DNA from: Vulcanimicrobiota bacterium
GTDB taxonomy: Bacteria > Vulcanimicrobiota > Vulcanimicrobiia > Vulcanimicrobiales > Vulcanimicrobiaceae
DNA: 8,457 nucleotides
Assembly: GCA_019237435.1 (NCBI GenBank)
Contig: JAFAHB010000177.1
Coordinates: 1 to 8,457 of the forward strand
Direction of reading: 5' to 3'
The notes under the pieces were generated by a model. The model made no database searches. It saw only the letters and a list, made by a program, of their open reading frames with translations, and was not told the origin of the DNA. Positions 1 through 6,574 of the stretch are shown here, in pieces. The position numbers and the translations under genes were made by a program. Numbering within the stretch: the first letter of the stretch is position 1; every line of letters begins with the position of its first letter.

Positions 1-217
1 CGCGACGATGGCCGGCCCAAGGGTCAGCCGCTTCGCTCGGCCGTCGCTCGCGGCGCTGCGGCCTGCGGCTGGGTCGCGCTGCCGGCTGGCTCGGCGTAGC
101 AATTGCTTTGGCCCTGTCTTGAGGCTCTCGACTCAGTCTACCTCGAGCCTCGAGAGGCTCCGGCTCGTCGACGACCGTTTCGCTGAACAGCCCAAATTCG
201 TCGTCGAATGCGCTCAC
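1..217 (-). CDS. Partial ORF after rpsP; possible KhpA-like KH protein N-terminus
   Basis: An open frame starts with GTG at 217 and runs to the window edge without a stop (72 codons visible). The GTG overlaps the rpsP TGA in a GTGA quartet, the classic sign of translational coupling, and a weak purine run (GAAGG) lies about 12 nt upstream. The visible protein begins [20 protein letters not shown], then turns into an Arg/Pro-rich, probably disordered segment. No folded domain is seen. In many bacteria the gene after rpsP is khpA (a KH-domain RNA-binding protein), so that is the leading guess by position. Ordinary KhpA proteins are about 75-85 aa and begin almost directly with the KH fold, so this one would need a long N-terminal extension. 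It could equally be an unrelated lineage-specific protein. The ORF is fairly secure; the identity is not. Confidence 0.5.
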   Translation of the reverse strand, partial: MSAFDDEFGLFSETVVDEPEPLEARGRLSREPQDRAKAIATPSQPAARPSRRPQRRERRPSEAADPWAGHRR

Positions 218-516
218 GAGGCGCTGCCTTCGGCGGCGCTCTTCGGCTTGCGTCTGGTCGTCGGAATCGGCCCTCGCTCGACGATGCCCTTCTCGGCAAA
301 GAGACGGCGCACGGTATCCGAAGGCTGAGCGCCCTTCGCCAGCCACTGTCTCGCCTTCTCTTCGTCGACGACGACCGTGCGCGGTTCGGTGCGCGGGTTG
401 TAGTGCCCTAGGATTTCAATAAAGCGCCCGTCGCGCGGCGCGCGAGCGTCGGCCACGACGAAACGATACGTGGGTTGTTTTTTGGCGCCGATGCGCCGCA
501 ATCGAATTTTTACCAT
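214..516 (-). CDS. rpsP: 30S ribosomal protein S16
   Basis: This encodes ribosomal protein bS16, which binds 16S rRNA and stabilises the 30S subunit during assembly. The 100-aa product carries the family hallmarks: the N-terminal [17 protein letters not shown] block (residues 2-18), the [20 protein letters not shown] block (about 22-41) and the [11 protein letters not shown] segment (62-72). It is slightly longer than the usual 80-90 aa because of a basic, Ala/Ser-rich tail that looks disordered. The start is ATG at 516, 7 bp after the ffh stop, with GGAG very close upstream. The ffh-rpsP order is a familiar arrangement, seen for example in Bacillus. The stop overlaps the next ORF by 4 nt. 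Identification is secure. Confidence 0.97.
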   Translation of the reverse strand: MVKIRLRRIGAKKQPTYRFVVADARAPRDGRFIEILGHYNPRTEPRTVVVDEEKARQWLAKGAQPSDTVRRLFAEKGIVERGPIPTTRRKPKSAAEGSAS

Positions 517-523
517 AGCTCCG

Positions 524-1837
524 TTATCTGCCTCGCCTCGTTCGGCTCAAATGTTTGGTCATTTGTCGTGCTTGTTCGAACTGTTTTACCAGCCGATTCA
601 CATCGGAAACTTGCGTCCCGGAACCGCCGGCGATTCGCTTGCGCCGCGAACCGTTGAGCAGGTCGGGATTACGCCGCTCGCGTCGTGTCATCGACGAGAT
701 GATAGCCTCGACCTTCGTGACTTCGCGCTCGGGAATCTCAAAGTTCTTCGGAAGCGCCTTTGAGAGTCCGGGCACCATCTTCAAGATGTCGTTGAATGAC
801 CCGAGCTTGCGCACTTGTCGCATCTGATCGAGAAAGTCCTCGAGCGTAAACGTTTGCTTGAGAAGCTTTTCTTCGAGCTTGCGAGCCTGCTCTTCCGAAT
901 ATAACGTCTGCGTCTTCTCGATGAGCGTCAGCACATCGCCCATGCCGAGAATACGCGACGCCAGCCGCTCCGGATAGAACGGCTCGAGCGCCGGAAGCTT
1001 CTCCCCGACGCCCACGAACTTGATTGGCGCTCCGGTCACGCTGTGAATCGAGAGCGCAGCGCCTCCCCGCGTGTCGCCATCGAGTTTCGTCAAGATCACG
1101 CCGGTTATGCCCAGACGATCGTGAAAGCCCTTCGCGACGTTCGTCGCCTCCTGGCCGGTCATCGCGTCGGCGACGAGCAGAATCTCGCTCGGAGCGGCGG
1201 CGGCACGAATCTGTTGCAGCTCCGTCATGAGCGGCTTGTCGATCTGCAGCCGCCCGGCCGTGTCGACGATTACGGTCGAAACGCCCAGCCGCTTCGCTTC
1301 TGCGATGCCGCTGCGCACGATGTCAACCGGATCGCTTGCGCCGAGCTCGAAAACCGGAAGACCGATCTGCTTGCCGAGGGTCTTGAGCTGATCGATCGCG
1401 GCCGGACGGTAGACGTCGGCGGCGATCAAGAGCGAACGCCGCCCCTGCTCTTTCAACCGCAACGCGAGTTTGGCGGCCTGCGTCGTTTTGCCGGAACCTT
1501 GCAATCCCACGAGCATCAGGACCGACGGCGGAGCGTCGGAAAATCGTAGTCGCGCCTCTCCCGAGCCGCTCGCCGGTCCCAGTAGCGATACCAGCTCCTC
1601 GTGAACGATCTTGACGATCGTTTGAGCCGGGGTCAACGACTCCAGAACGTTTGCGCCGATCGCGCGTTCTTTGATGCGCGCGACGAACGATTTGGCGGCG
1701 CCCAGCGAAACGTCGGCCTCGAGCAGCGCGACACGCACCTCGCGAAGCGCTTCGTTGACTTCGCCTTCGCTGATCCTGCCGCGCCCGCTCAGACGCTCGA
1801 AGATCGAGCCTAGGCGCTCCTGAAGTTGGTCGAACAA
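524..1837 (-). CDS. ffh: Signal recognition particle GTPase Ffh (SRP54)
   Basis: Ffh is the protein subunit of the bacterial SRP. It binds 4.5S RNA and signal sequences on ribosomes, then docks with FtsY at the membrane. The 437-aa product has the full NG-M layout. An N-terminal helical bundle covers residues 1-90. The G domain has the P-loop GLQGSGKTT (111-119), [11 protein letters not shown] (141-151), DTAGRL (192-197), [11 protein letters not shown] (250-260) and the family segment [17 protein letters not shown] (271-287). The M domain starts near 300 and includes the RNA-binding [11 protein letters not shown] (397-407). The start is TTG at 1837, 7 bp after the acpP stop, chosen because MFDQLQERL matches the usual family N-terminus. 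No clear Shine-Dalgarno is visible, so translation probably depends on coupling to acpP. No 4.5S RNA gene was recognised in the window. Confidence 0.97.
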   Translation of the reverse strand: MFDQLQERLGSIFERLSGRGRISEGEVNEALREVRVALLEADVSLGAAKSFVARIKERAIGANVLESLTPAQTIVKIVHEELVSLLGPASGSGEARLRFSDAPPSVLMLVGLQGSGKTTQAAKLALRLKEQGRRSLLIAADVYRPAAIDQLKTLGKQIGLPVFELGASDPVDIVRSGIAEAKRLGVSTVIVDTAGRLQIDKPLMTELQQIRAAAAPSEILLVADAMTGQEATNVAKGFHDRLGITGVILTKLDGDTRGGAALSIHSVTGAPIKFVGVGEKLPALEPFYPERLASRILGMGDVLTLIEKTQTLYSEEQARKLEEKLLKQTFTLEDFLDQMRQVRKLGSFNDILKMVPGLSKALPKNFEIPEREVTKVEAIISSMTRRERRNPDLLNGSRRKRIAGGSGTQVSDVNRLVKQFEQARQMTKHLSRTRRGR

Positions 1838-1844
1838 ATCGTTG

Positions 1845-2096
1845 TTAGGAGGTCGAAGACCCGGCGGTGGTCTCGTCGATGCGCTTCACCGCGTCGCCGA
1901 CCGTTTTGATCTTCTCGGCTTCCTCGTCGGGAATATCGATGTTGAACTCAGTCTCGAACGCCATCACCAGCTCGACCTGGTCGAGCGAATCGGCACCGAG
2001 ATCGTCGGTGATCGATGCTTCGGGCGTCACTTCGGACTCGTCGACGCCGAGCTGCTCGACGATGATCTTCTTCACTTTATCGAAGGTGGTGGACAT
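1845..2096 (-). CDS. acpP: Acyl carrier protein
   Basis: ACP carries growing acyl chains on a 4'-phosphopantetheine arm during type II fatty-acid synthesis. The 83-aa acidic product has the invariant DSL motif (residues 36-38), with Ser37 as the attachment site, inside [15 protein letters not shown]. It also has the helix III region [20 protein letters not shown]. The ATG at 2096 has the best Shine-Dalgarno of the operon (AAAGGAGA, about 5 nt upstream), which overlaps the fabG stop codon. This suggests ACP is translated independently and strongly, as expected for an abundant protein. A longer in-frame reading upstream lies inside fabG and lacks family similarity. The C-terminus has a short Thr/Ser-rich tail. 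Identification is secure. Confidence 0.97.
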   Translation of the reverse strand: MSTTFDKVKKIIVEQLGVDESEVTPEASITDDLGADSLDQVELVMAFETEFNIDIPDEEAEKIKTVGDAVKRIDETTAGSSTS

Positions 2097-2107
2097 TACG
2101 TCTCCTT

Positions 2108-2851
2108 TCACATCAACACGCCGCCATCGATGACGAGCGTTTGTCCGGTAATGTATCCCGCGTCGTCGGAGCACAGGAATGCTACGACTCCGCTGACGTC
2201 TTCGGGCTTCCCGGCGCGGCCGAGAGCGGCTTGCTTGATCAAAAACTCCCTGGCGGCGTCGGGCATCGTCTCTGTCATGGCGGTCTCGATGAGACCCGGC
2301 GCGACGGCGTTGACTCTTATATTCCTCGAACCCAACTCCTTTGCCAGCGATTTGCATAGGCCGACGAGGCCGGCTTTCGAGGCCGCATATGCAGCCTGGC
2401 CCGCATTTCCCGTCATGCCGACGATGCTGGTGACTAGGACGATGGAACCCGCGCGCTGCTTCATCATCGGCTTCGCGACCGCGCCACAAAGATAAAAGGC
2501 GGATTTGAGATTCACGTCCAGCATGCGATCGATCGTATCGGATCGCAATCGCAAGAGTAACGCGTCGACGGATTGGCCGGCGTTTGCGATCGCAAAATCG
2601 ATGCGATCGAAACGCTCGACGGCCTCACCGGTAACCCGCTCGACTGCTGCGCGGTCGGTAACGTCGCATTCGAACACGCCGGCAACGGCGCCGGGACGGA
2701 CGTTGGCGCACATTTGCGCCGTCTCCGTCAGCGTGTTGACGTCTCGCCCGATGAGCGCGACGTCGGCGCCGCGCTGTGCAAAAGTGGTCGCGATCGCTCG
2801 CCCGATTCCACGACTCGCGCCGGTTATCAACGCGGTCTTGCCGGAGAACAT
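2108..2851 (-). CDS. fabG: 3-oxoacyl-[acyl-carrier-protein] reductase
   Basis: FabG reduces 3-oxoacyl-ACP to 3-hydroxyacyl-ACP with NADPH, the first reductive step of each elongation cycle. The 247-aa product is a classical short-chain dehydrogenase. It has the cofactor motif TGASRGIG (10-17), NAG (90-92), catalytic Asn114 in VNL, and the Ser142, Tyr155, Lys159 triad ([19 protein letters not shown]). Its C-terminus, [16 protein letters not shown], is typical of FabG. The ATG at 2851 shares its A with the fabD stop (TGATG), indicating coupled translation. A GTG one codon upstream (2854) is also possible and would give 248 aa. No strong Shine-Dalgarno is present. The position between fabD and acpP supports FabG over other SDR reductases. 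Confidence 0.95.
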   Translation of the reverse strand: MFSGKTALITGASRGIGRAIATTFAQRGADVALIGRDVNTLTETAQMCANVRPGAVAGVFECDVTDRAAVERVTGEAVERFDRIDFAIANAGQSVDALLLRLRSDTIDRMLDVNLKSAFYLCGAVAKPMMKQRAGSIVLVTSIVGMTGNAGQAAYAASKAGLVGLCKSLAKELGSRNIRVNAVAPGLIETAMTETMPDAAREFLIKQAALGRAGKPEDVSGVVAFLCSDDAGYITGQTLVIDGGVLM

Positions 2852-3798
2852 CACGACTTGGCGGCTGCCATTCGTTCGTTGGCTGCGCGCAAACTTTCGA
2901 TGCCGGCGCTATCGCTCACGACCATCGCCGGTGGAGCTCCGGCCATGCGCTTCATCAGCGCGCTCAAGACACCGCCGGCTCCAAACTCGACGACCAGCTC
3001 CGGATCGTACGTCAGCAACCGCGCTGCGGCATCGTGCCAGCGCACCTCGTCAACCACGGAGCGAATCAAGCTCTTCTTAATCGTCGCGACGTCGCGGTAC
3101 GGGCGTCCGTCGACGTTCGAGATGACGTCGAATGCCGGAATCCTAAAACTACTCGCATCGACGACGCGCTTCAACCGCTCGACGGCGGGCTCCATCAGCT
3201 CGCTGTGCCAGGCGCCCGAAACGTTGAGCGGCACGACGCGTTTGGCACCGGCATCGAGCATCGCTTGGCCGGCGCGCTGTACCGCTTGCAGCTCGCCGCT
3301 GATCACGATCTGCGTCGGCGAGTTGAAGTTCGCCAAACCGACGCGCTCGCTTCCGCGCACTTTATCGAGCACCGCACGCACCTGTTCCGCGTCGAGGCCC
3401 AAGATCGCCGACATTCCGCCCGGCGTGCGCTGCGCCGCCGCTTGCATCGCGTTGCCGCGCTCGCTGACGATGCGCAGCGCGTCCTCGAAGTCGAGCGACG
3501 ATGCGACGACCAGACTGCATAGCTCGGCGAACGAATGTCCCGCGGTTACGATTGGTTCGAAGGCTCCGCGAGCGGCATAGTACAGCGCTAGATTGGTGGT
3601 GAAGATCGCCGGTTGGCTAACTTCCGTCTCACGCAACCGCTCTTCCGGCCCGTCACGCTGCAACGCCAGCAGGTCGTAACCGAGTACCGATGCGGCGCGA
3701 TCGAAAATCGCCCGTGCTTCGCGCGAGTGTGCCGCAACGTCGCAGCCCATGCCGACGGTTTGGGATCCCTGCCCGGGAAAGACGGCTGCGATGCGCAT
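2851..3798 (-). CDS. fabD: Malonyl-CoA:ACP transacylase
   Basis: FabD moves malonyl groups from CoA to ACP, supplying the extender unit for fatty-acid synthesis. The 315-aa product starts with the family signature VFPGQGSQ (6-13). It has the nucleophile elbow GHSFAE (Ser89), Arg114 in SERG, and the histidine motif NVSGAWHSELM (His198), which completes the acyl-transfer dyad. The NFNSPTQIVISG block (about 148-159) is also typical. The start is ATG at 3798, giving MRIAAVFPGQ, 10 bp after the fabH stop. An in-frame ATG at 3867 would add 23 unrelated residues and overlap fabH by 59 bp, so it is rejected. No good Shine-Dalgarno is seen. The stop overlaps the fabG start. Confidence 0.96.
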   Translation of the reverse strand: MRIAAVFPGQGSQTVGMGCDVAAHSREARAIFDRAASVLGYDLLALQRDGPEERLRETEVSQPAIFTTNLALYYAARGAFEPIVTAGHSFAELCSLVVASSLDFEDALRIVSERGNAMQAAAQRTPGGMSAILGLDAEQVRAVLDKVRGSERVGLANFNSPTQIVISGELQAVQRAGQAMLDAGAKRVVPLNVSGAWHSELMEPAVERLKRVVDASSFRIPAFDVISNVDGRPYRDVATIKKSLIRSVVDEVRWHDAAARLLTYDPELVVEFGAGGVLSALMKRMAGAPPAMVVSDSAGIESLRAANERMAAAKS

Positions 3799-3808
3799 TA
3801 TCGGACGA

Positions 3809-4798
3809 CTACGCGGCCCATCGCCACGCGATCGCTCCCCACGACAGACCGCCGCCGAAGGCGACAAAGACGATGAGGTTCTCGGGCTTGATCAAGCCGG
3901 CGCGCACCGTTTCGGAAAGCGCCATCGGAATGGACGCGGCCGACGTATTTCCATACTCGGCGATATTCACGATGACTTTCTGGTCGGGCAGCTCCAGATA
4001 GCGCGCGGTAGCGTCGATGATGCGACGATTGGCTTGATGCGGGACGAGAAACGTCACGTCGCTCTTCGACAGATTCGCCTTTTTCAAGACGGAGTCGGTC
4101 GCGTCGACCATGCGCTGCACGGCGAGTTTGAACGTTTCGCGACCTTGCATGTGAATGAGGTGCAGCTTCGCATCGAGCGCCGCGTGATCGAGCGGATGGC
4201 GCGCGCCGCTGCCCTGCGCGTAGAGTAGCTCGGGACGGCTGCCGTCGGCGCCTAGATCCGAGGCAAGAAAGCTATCCTCTGCGGAGTGTTCGAGAATGAC
4301 GGCGCCCGCGCCGTCCCCAAAGAGGATCGCGGTCGCGCGATCGTGTTTGTCGAGAATTTTTGAGAGCGTCTCGGCACCAATGAGCATGATGCGCCGGTAG
4401 ACGCCCGAGCGAATCAGTCCCGCCGCCACAGTCAACCCGTAGATGAAGCCGCTGCAAGCGATTCCGATGTCGAATGCCGGCTTGTCCGTCACGCCGAGTT
4501 TGGTTGCGACGAGGCACGCCGTCGCCGGAAAATAGTAATCGGGCGTAACGGTCGCGACGATGAAGCAGTCGATATCTCGCGGTTGCAATCCCGCATGCAC
4601 GAGCGCGGCGCTCGCGGCGGCCGAAGCCAAATCGCTCGTCGCTTCCTCTTCGGAGGCCCAATGGCGGCGTTTCATGCCGGTGCGGGTCGTAATCCATTCG
4701 TCGGACGTATCCAACCACGCTTCGAGATCGTGATTCGTCACGACCCTCGGGGGCGCGTAGTGCCCGACGCCGACGATCTTTACCCCGCTGGGCGTCAA
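3809..4798 (-). CDS. fabH: 3-oxoacyl-ACP synthase III (KAS III)
   Basis: FabH condenses an acyl-CoA primer (typically acetyl-CoA) with malonyl-ACP to begin fatty-acid synthesis. The 329-aa product has the complete thiolase-fold triad: Cys115 in DIGIACSGFIYGL, His254 in LVPHQANRRI, and Asn284 in EYGNTSAASIP. It also has DEWITTRTGMKRR (33-45) and the glycine-rich C-terminal AFGGGLSWGA. The start is TTG at 4798, 6 bp after the rpmF stop, giving MTPSGVKIVGVGHYAPPR, a normal family N-terminus. The next candidate in frame, a GTG near residue 20, would remove the first strand. No Shine-Dalgarno is evident, so coupling to rpmF is likely. plsX, which often sits between rpmF and fabH, is absent. Confidence 0.96.
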   Translation of the reverse strand: MTPSGVKIVGVGHYAPPRVVTNHDLEAWLDTSDEWITTRTGMKRRHWASEEEATSDLASAAASAALVHAGLQPRDIDCFIVATVTPDYYFPATACLVATKLGVTDKPAFDIGIACSGFIYGLTVAAGLIRSGVYRRIMLIGAETLSKILDKHDRATAILFGDGAGAVILEHSAEDSFLASDLGADGSRPELLYAQGSGARHPLDHAALDAKLHLIHMQGRETFKLAVQRMVDATDSVLKKANLSKSDVTFLVPHQANRRIIDATARYLELPDQKVIVNIAEYGNTSAASIPMALSETVRAGLIKPENLIVFVAFGGGLSWGAIAWRWAA

Positions 4799-4804
4799 CG
4801 CAGA

Positions 4805-4999
4805 CTAACCGGCCGGCTCTTCTTGTATCTTGAGGACCTGGCGGCCCTTATACGTGCCACAGCTCGGACAGGCGAAATGCGGCCGCTTCGGCTGATGACA
4901 CTGCGAGCAAAGAACCGTCGTCACATCGCCCAGCTTCCAGTTGGCCGCTCGGCGACTACGCGTCTTGCTGCGCGGCGTTTTCCATTTTAAATTTGCCAC
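4805..4999 (-). CDS. rpmF: 50S ribosomal protein L32, zinc-ribbon form
   Basis: This encodes ribosomal protein bL32 of the large subunit. The 64-aa product has the basic N-terminus MANLKWKTPRSKTRSRRAAN, followed by a zinc ribbon with Cys31/Cys34 and Cys44/Cys47 (CSQC and CPSC), so it is the zinc-binding (C+) paralogue type. It starts with GTG at 4999 and has a good GGAGAG Shine-Dalgarno about 5 nt upstream. The DUF177 gene lies 22 bp upstream and fabH 6 bp downstream. The yceD-rpmF-fab order is common across bacteria and ties ribosome production to lipid synthesis through shared transcription. Identification is secure. Confidence 0.97.
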   Translation of the reverse strand: MANLKWKTPRSKTRSRRAANWKLGDVTTVLCSQCHQPKRPHFACPSCGTYKGRQVLKIQEEPAG

Positions 5000-5021
5000 T
5001 TAACTCTCCGTTTCAACAGTA

Positions 5022-5483
5022 TCACGCCGAGTGGCACGAGCATTCGCTCGTATTCCGATTCGACCCGCATATAGAGCAGAGCCCCCGGCACTCCGCGCTG
5101 CATCGCAGCCCCATGGGCAGCGCGCTCAGGACGCTCTGCTGCGCCAGATCGGCCACGTCGAGCCGGTCCCCCGTGAGCACGTTACTCTCGCCGAAGGGTT
5201 CGACGTCGCGGCCGTGCGAGGGATCGAGCCGCTCGTCGAGATCCAGGTGAAGCTCGAGCTCGACGTCTTCGAGACAGCCGTCGCATTGGCCGTGAACGTG
5301 GGCATCGACCGAGCCTTCGACCGCGAGCATACGATCCGCTTGCCGCAGCTCGAGCTTCACCGCGACCGGCTGCGGAAAGACGAGTCCCTCAAATGGCTCG
5401 AGCGACACCTCGTCGGCGACCATCATGAGTTGGCGGCTGCCGGCAAGCAAGCCGCTAATGTCGACTTTATGCGAACGATCCAT
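5022..5483 (-). CDS. DUF177 / YceD family protein
   Basis: This is a member of the YceD (DUF177) family, whose gene usually precedes rpmF. Some family members are linked to 23S rRNA accumulation; the bacterial function is not settled. The 153-aa product has the central CDGC pair (Cys67, Cys70) and the characteristic C-terminal cysteine cluster ALPMGLRCSAECRGLCSICG ... CSC (Cys128, 132, 136, 139, 148, 150), arranged like a metal-binding module. It is the first gene of the operon. The ATG at 5483 is preferred. An upstream in-frame TTG (5516) lies inside the loop of a strong hairpin and adds residues without family similarity. No strong Shine-Dalgarno is seen. Family assignment is confident; molecular role is not. 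Confidence 0.9.
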   Translation of the reverse strand: MDRSHKVDISGLLAGSRQLMMVADEVSLEPFEGLVFPQPVAVKLELRQADRMLAVEGSVDAHVHGQCDGCLEDVELELHLDLDERLDPSHGRDVEPFGESNVLTGDRLDVADLAQQSVLSALPMGLRCSAECRGLCSICGSNRNTSECSCHSA

Positions 5484-5505
5484 AGAAGCACGATCCACAG
5501 CATGA

Positions 5506-5527
5506 GGCCCCGCCAACCGGCGGGGCC
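5506..5527 (-). promoter_or_regulatory. Stable hairpin in the 5' leader of the DUF177-rpmF-fab operon
   Basis: A perfect 9-bp inverted repeat, GGCCCCGCC - 4 nt - GGCGGGGCC, is made entirely of G:C pairs. It lies between the predicted promoter and the first start codon, so it would form about 10 nt from the mRNA 5' end. No T-run follows on the minus strand, so it is not an intrinsic terminator for that transcript. A 5'-end stem could protect the long transcript from decay or affect initiation. These roles are inferred. Confidence 0.6.
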
Positions 5528-5543
5528 GCCACGGACTTTTGCC

Positions 5544-5572
5544 ATTCTAGAACCCCCCTTGCGCCTTGTCAA
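5544..5572 (-). promoter_or_regulatory. Sigma70-type promoter of the minus-strand operon
   Basis: Read on the minus strand, a perfect -35 box TTGACA (5567-5572) is separated by exactly 17 bp from TAGAAT (5544-5549), which matches the -10 consensus at five of six positions. The predicted transcription start is near 5537, about 54 nt before the DUF177 ATG. No comparably good promoter is seen further down the operon, so this is probably the main one. Confidence 0.8.
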
Positions 5573-5580
5573 ACGCCTTG
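5555..5580. repeat. Heptamer direct repeats over the divergent promoter
   Basis: On the plus strand, CGCCTTG occurs at 5562-5568 and again at 5574-5580 (12-bp period). A related CCCCTTG lies at 5555-5561. The repeats cover the spacer and -35 box of the minus-strand promoter. Directly repeated heptamers about one helical turn apart could be an operator for a regulator. They could also be chance in GC-rich DNA; no known site was recognised. Confidence 0.4.
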
Positions 5581-5602
5581 CACGACGGGATAGAAGGCTG
5601 CC

Positions 5603-6250
5603 ATGAGCATCGATTCAATCGCTTCTCGCCTGGCGGCTGACGGCGTCGCCTACGCCCCGCAGATCGCGGCGGCCGCGAGGCGCCACGCGCTCGATCCCGA
5701 GCTGCTCGCTGCGGTTGCCGCTCAAGAGACCGGCGGCCCGGATACGAATGCCGGGCGCAACGTCGTCGGTGACGGCGGCCACGGCCATGGGATCTTTCAG
5801 ATTGACGATCGCTGGCATTCTTTTGCGCAGACGACAGTTGCGTTGGATCCGGCAAAGAACGCCGACTACGCTGCCGGTATGCTCTCGGGGCTGCTCGAGC
5901 GTTACGGGGGAAACGTTCACGACGCACTTTCGGCCTACAATGCGGGCTCCCCGAACGCTGCCGGTACGCGCACCCGGTGGTCGGACGGTAGCGACCTTGC
6001 GTACGCGGATTCGGTGATGCGCCACTACCAACGGCTTTCGGGACAATCGCCGCACGCCGGCGCCATCGCAGAATCCGGCGAAACGATTGCATCGGTCGGC
6101 GCATTGCAATCACGCGCCCAGCGTCTTCCACTCGCAGCGCCGACGTTGCCGCTCATGGCGACAAATCACCAGCAATCCGTGCATCACTATCAGCCGCAAG
6201 CCACGGATTACGTTGCCTTGCTCGACGACACCGACGAGACGAACTCGTAG
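5603..6250 (+). CDS. Lysozyme/lytic transglycosylase-like protein with a C-terminal tag
   Basis: The 215-aa product is a probable peptidoglycan-cleaving enzyme of the goose-lysozyme/SLT type. The catalytic domain spans about 12-145. It shows a glutamate in AAVAAQETGG (Glu42, likely the general acid), a GHGIFQIDDRW segment (61-71) that corresponds to the G-[IL]-[MF]-Q motif, and ALSAYNAGSPNA (108-119), the AYNAG motif of lytic transglycosylases. It has no signal peptide or membrane segment, so the enzyme must leave the cell by another route or act on release. Residues 161-215 form a separate Pro/His-rich tail ending TDYVALLDDTDETNS that recurs in the next protein. The ATG at 5603 has a GAAGG ribosome site about 6 nt upstream. 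It is divergent from DUF177 with 119 bp between; no clear plus-strand promoter was found. Confidence 0.8.
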   Translation: MSIDSIASRLAADGVAYAPQIAAAARRHALDPELLAAVAAQETGGPDTNAGRNVVGDGGHGHGIFQIDDRWHSFAQTTVALDPAKNADYAAGMLSGLLERYGGNVHDALSAYNAGSPNAAGTRTRWSDGSDLAYADSVMRHYQRLSGQSPHAGAIAESGETIASVGALQSRAQRLPLAAPTLPLMATNHQQSVHHYQPQATDYVALLDDTDETNS

Positions 6251-6265
6251 AACAGGAGAAAGAAC

Positions 6266-6562
6266 ATGTCATCGTTGCCAATCGAAGGTACGATCTCCGC
6301 CAAGCCATTCGCGGATCCGCTTCGCCACGGGACAATCGATGGTGCCCCGCCGGTTGCCGGCAGAATCAGCGGCGATTTAGCGGATTCGCCGCAAAACGCC
6401 GCGGTCGCGGAGCTCGGCACGCTGCTTTCGTCGTTCAGCTCGCTCTCCGCGCAAGCGCAGAGCTTGCCGCTGAGTCCGCCCACGCTGCCGGGGCTGCCTC
6501 AAGGCGGCTATCAACCCGCATCCACGGACTACACGCAGTTCTGCGACGACGCCAATTCGTAA
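6266..6562 (+). CDS. Small protein sharing the C-terminal tail of the upstream hydrolase
   Basis: This 98-aa protein is not recognised. It has no signal peptide or transmembrane segment. Residues 1-45 are low in hydrophobic content and look extended. Residues 46-66 (AVAELGTLLSSFSSLSAQAQ) could form an amphipathic helix. Residues 67-98 carry LPLSPPTLP, then YQPASTDYTQFCDDANS. The stretch 53-98 aligns with residues 161-215 of the upstream transglycosylase: LPLxxPTLP, YQP, TDY, DD and the terminal NS all match. An AGGAGA Shine-Dalgarno precedes the ATG, and the gene starts 15 bp after its neighbour, so the two are co-expressed. It may be a stand-alone copy of the tag domain, a secreted partner or an adaptor. 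The gene is well supported; the function is unknown. Confidence 0.75.
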   Translation: MSSLPIEGTISAKPFADPLRHGTIDGAPPVAGRISGDLADSPQNAAVAELGTLLSSFSSLSAQAQSLPLSPPTLPGLPQGGYQPASTDYTQFCDDANS

Positions 6563-6574
6563 AGGAGCACCATC

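Noticed and set aside
2573..3580. Long plus-strand open frame opposite fabG/fabD (335 codons), and similar ones opposite ffh, fabH and DUF177
   Set aside because: They lie antisense to genes with full family motifs, have low-complexity Ser/Arg/Ala-rich translations, and arise easily in high-GC DNA.
3799..3867. Longer fabD start at 3867
   Set aside because: It adds 23 residues without family similarity and overlaps fabH; the ATG at 3798 gives the canonical N-terminus.
5506..5540. Hairpin plus downstream TTTT read as a plus-strand intrinsic terminator
   Set aside because: The T-run begins about 9 nt after the stem and is only four long, and no plus-strand gene ends nearby.
5566..5594. Possible plus-strand promoter TTGTCA - 17 bp - GATAGA before the transglycosylase gene
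   Set aside because: The -10 match is only three of six and would overlap the ribosome-binding site, leaving no room for a leader.
5547..6131. Minus-strand open frames opposite the transglycosylase gene
   Set aside because: Arg-rich shadow translations; the plus-strand frame has catalytic motifs and a ribosome site, and the promoter of the opposing operon lies in this region.
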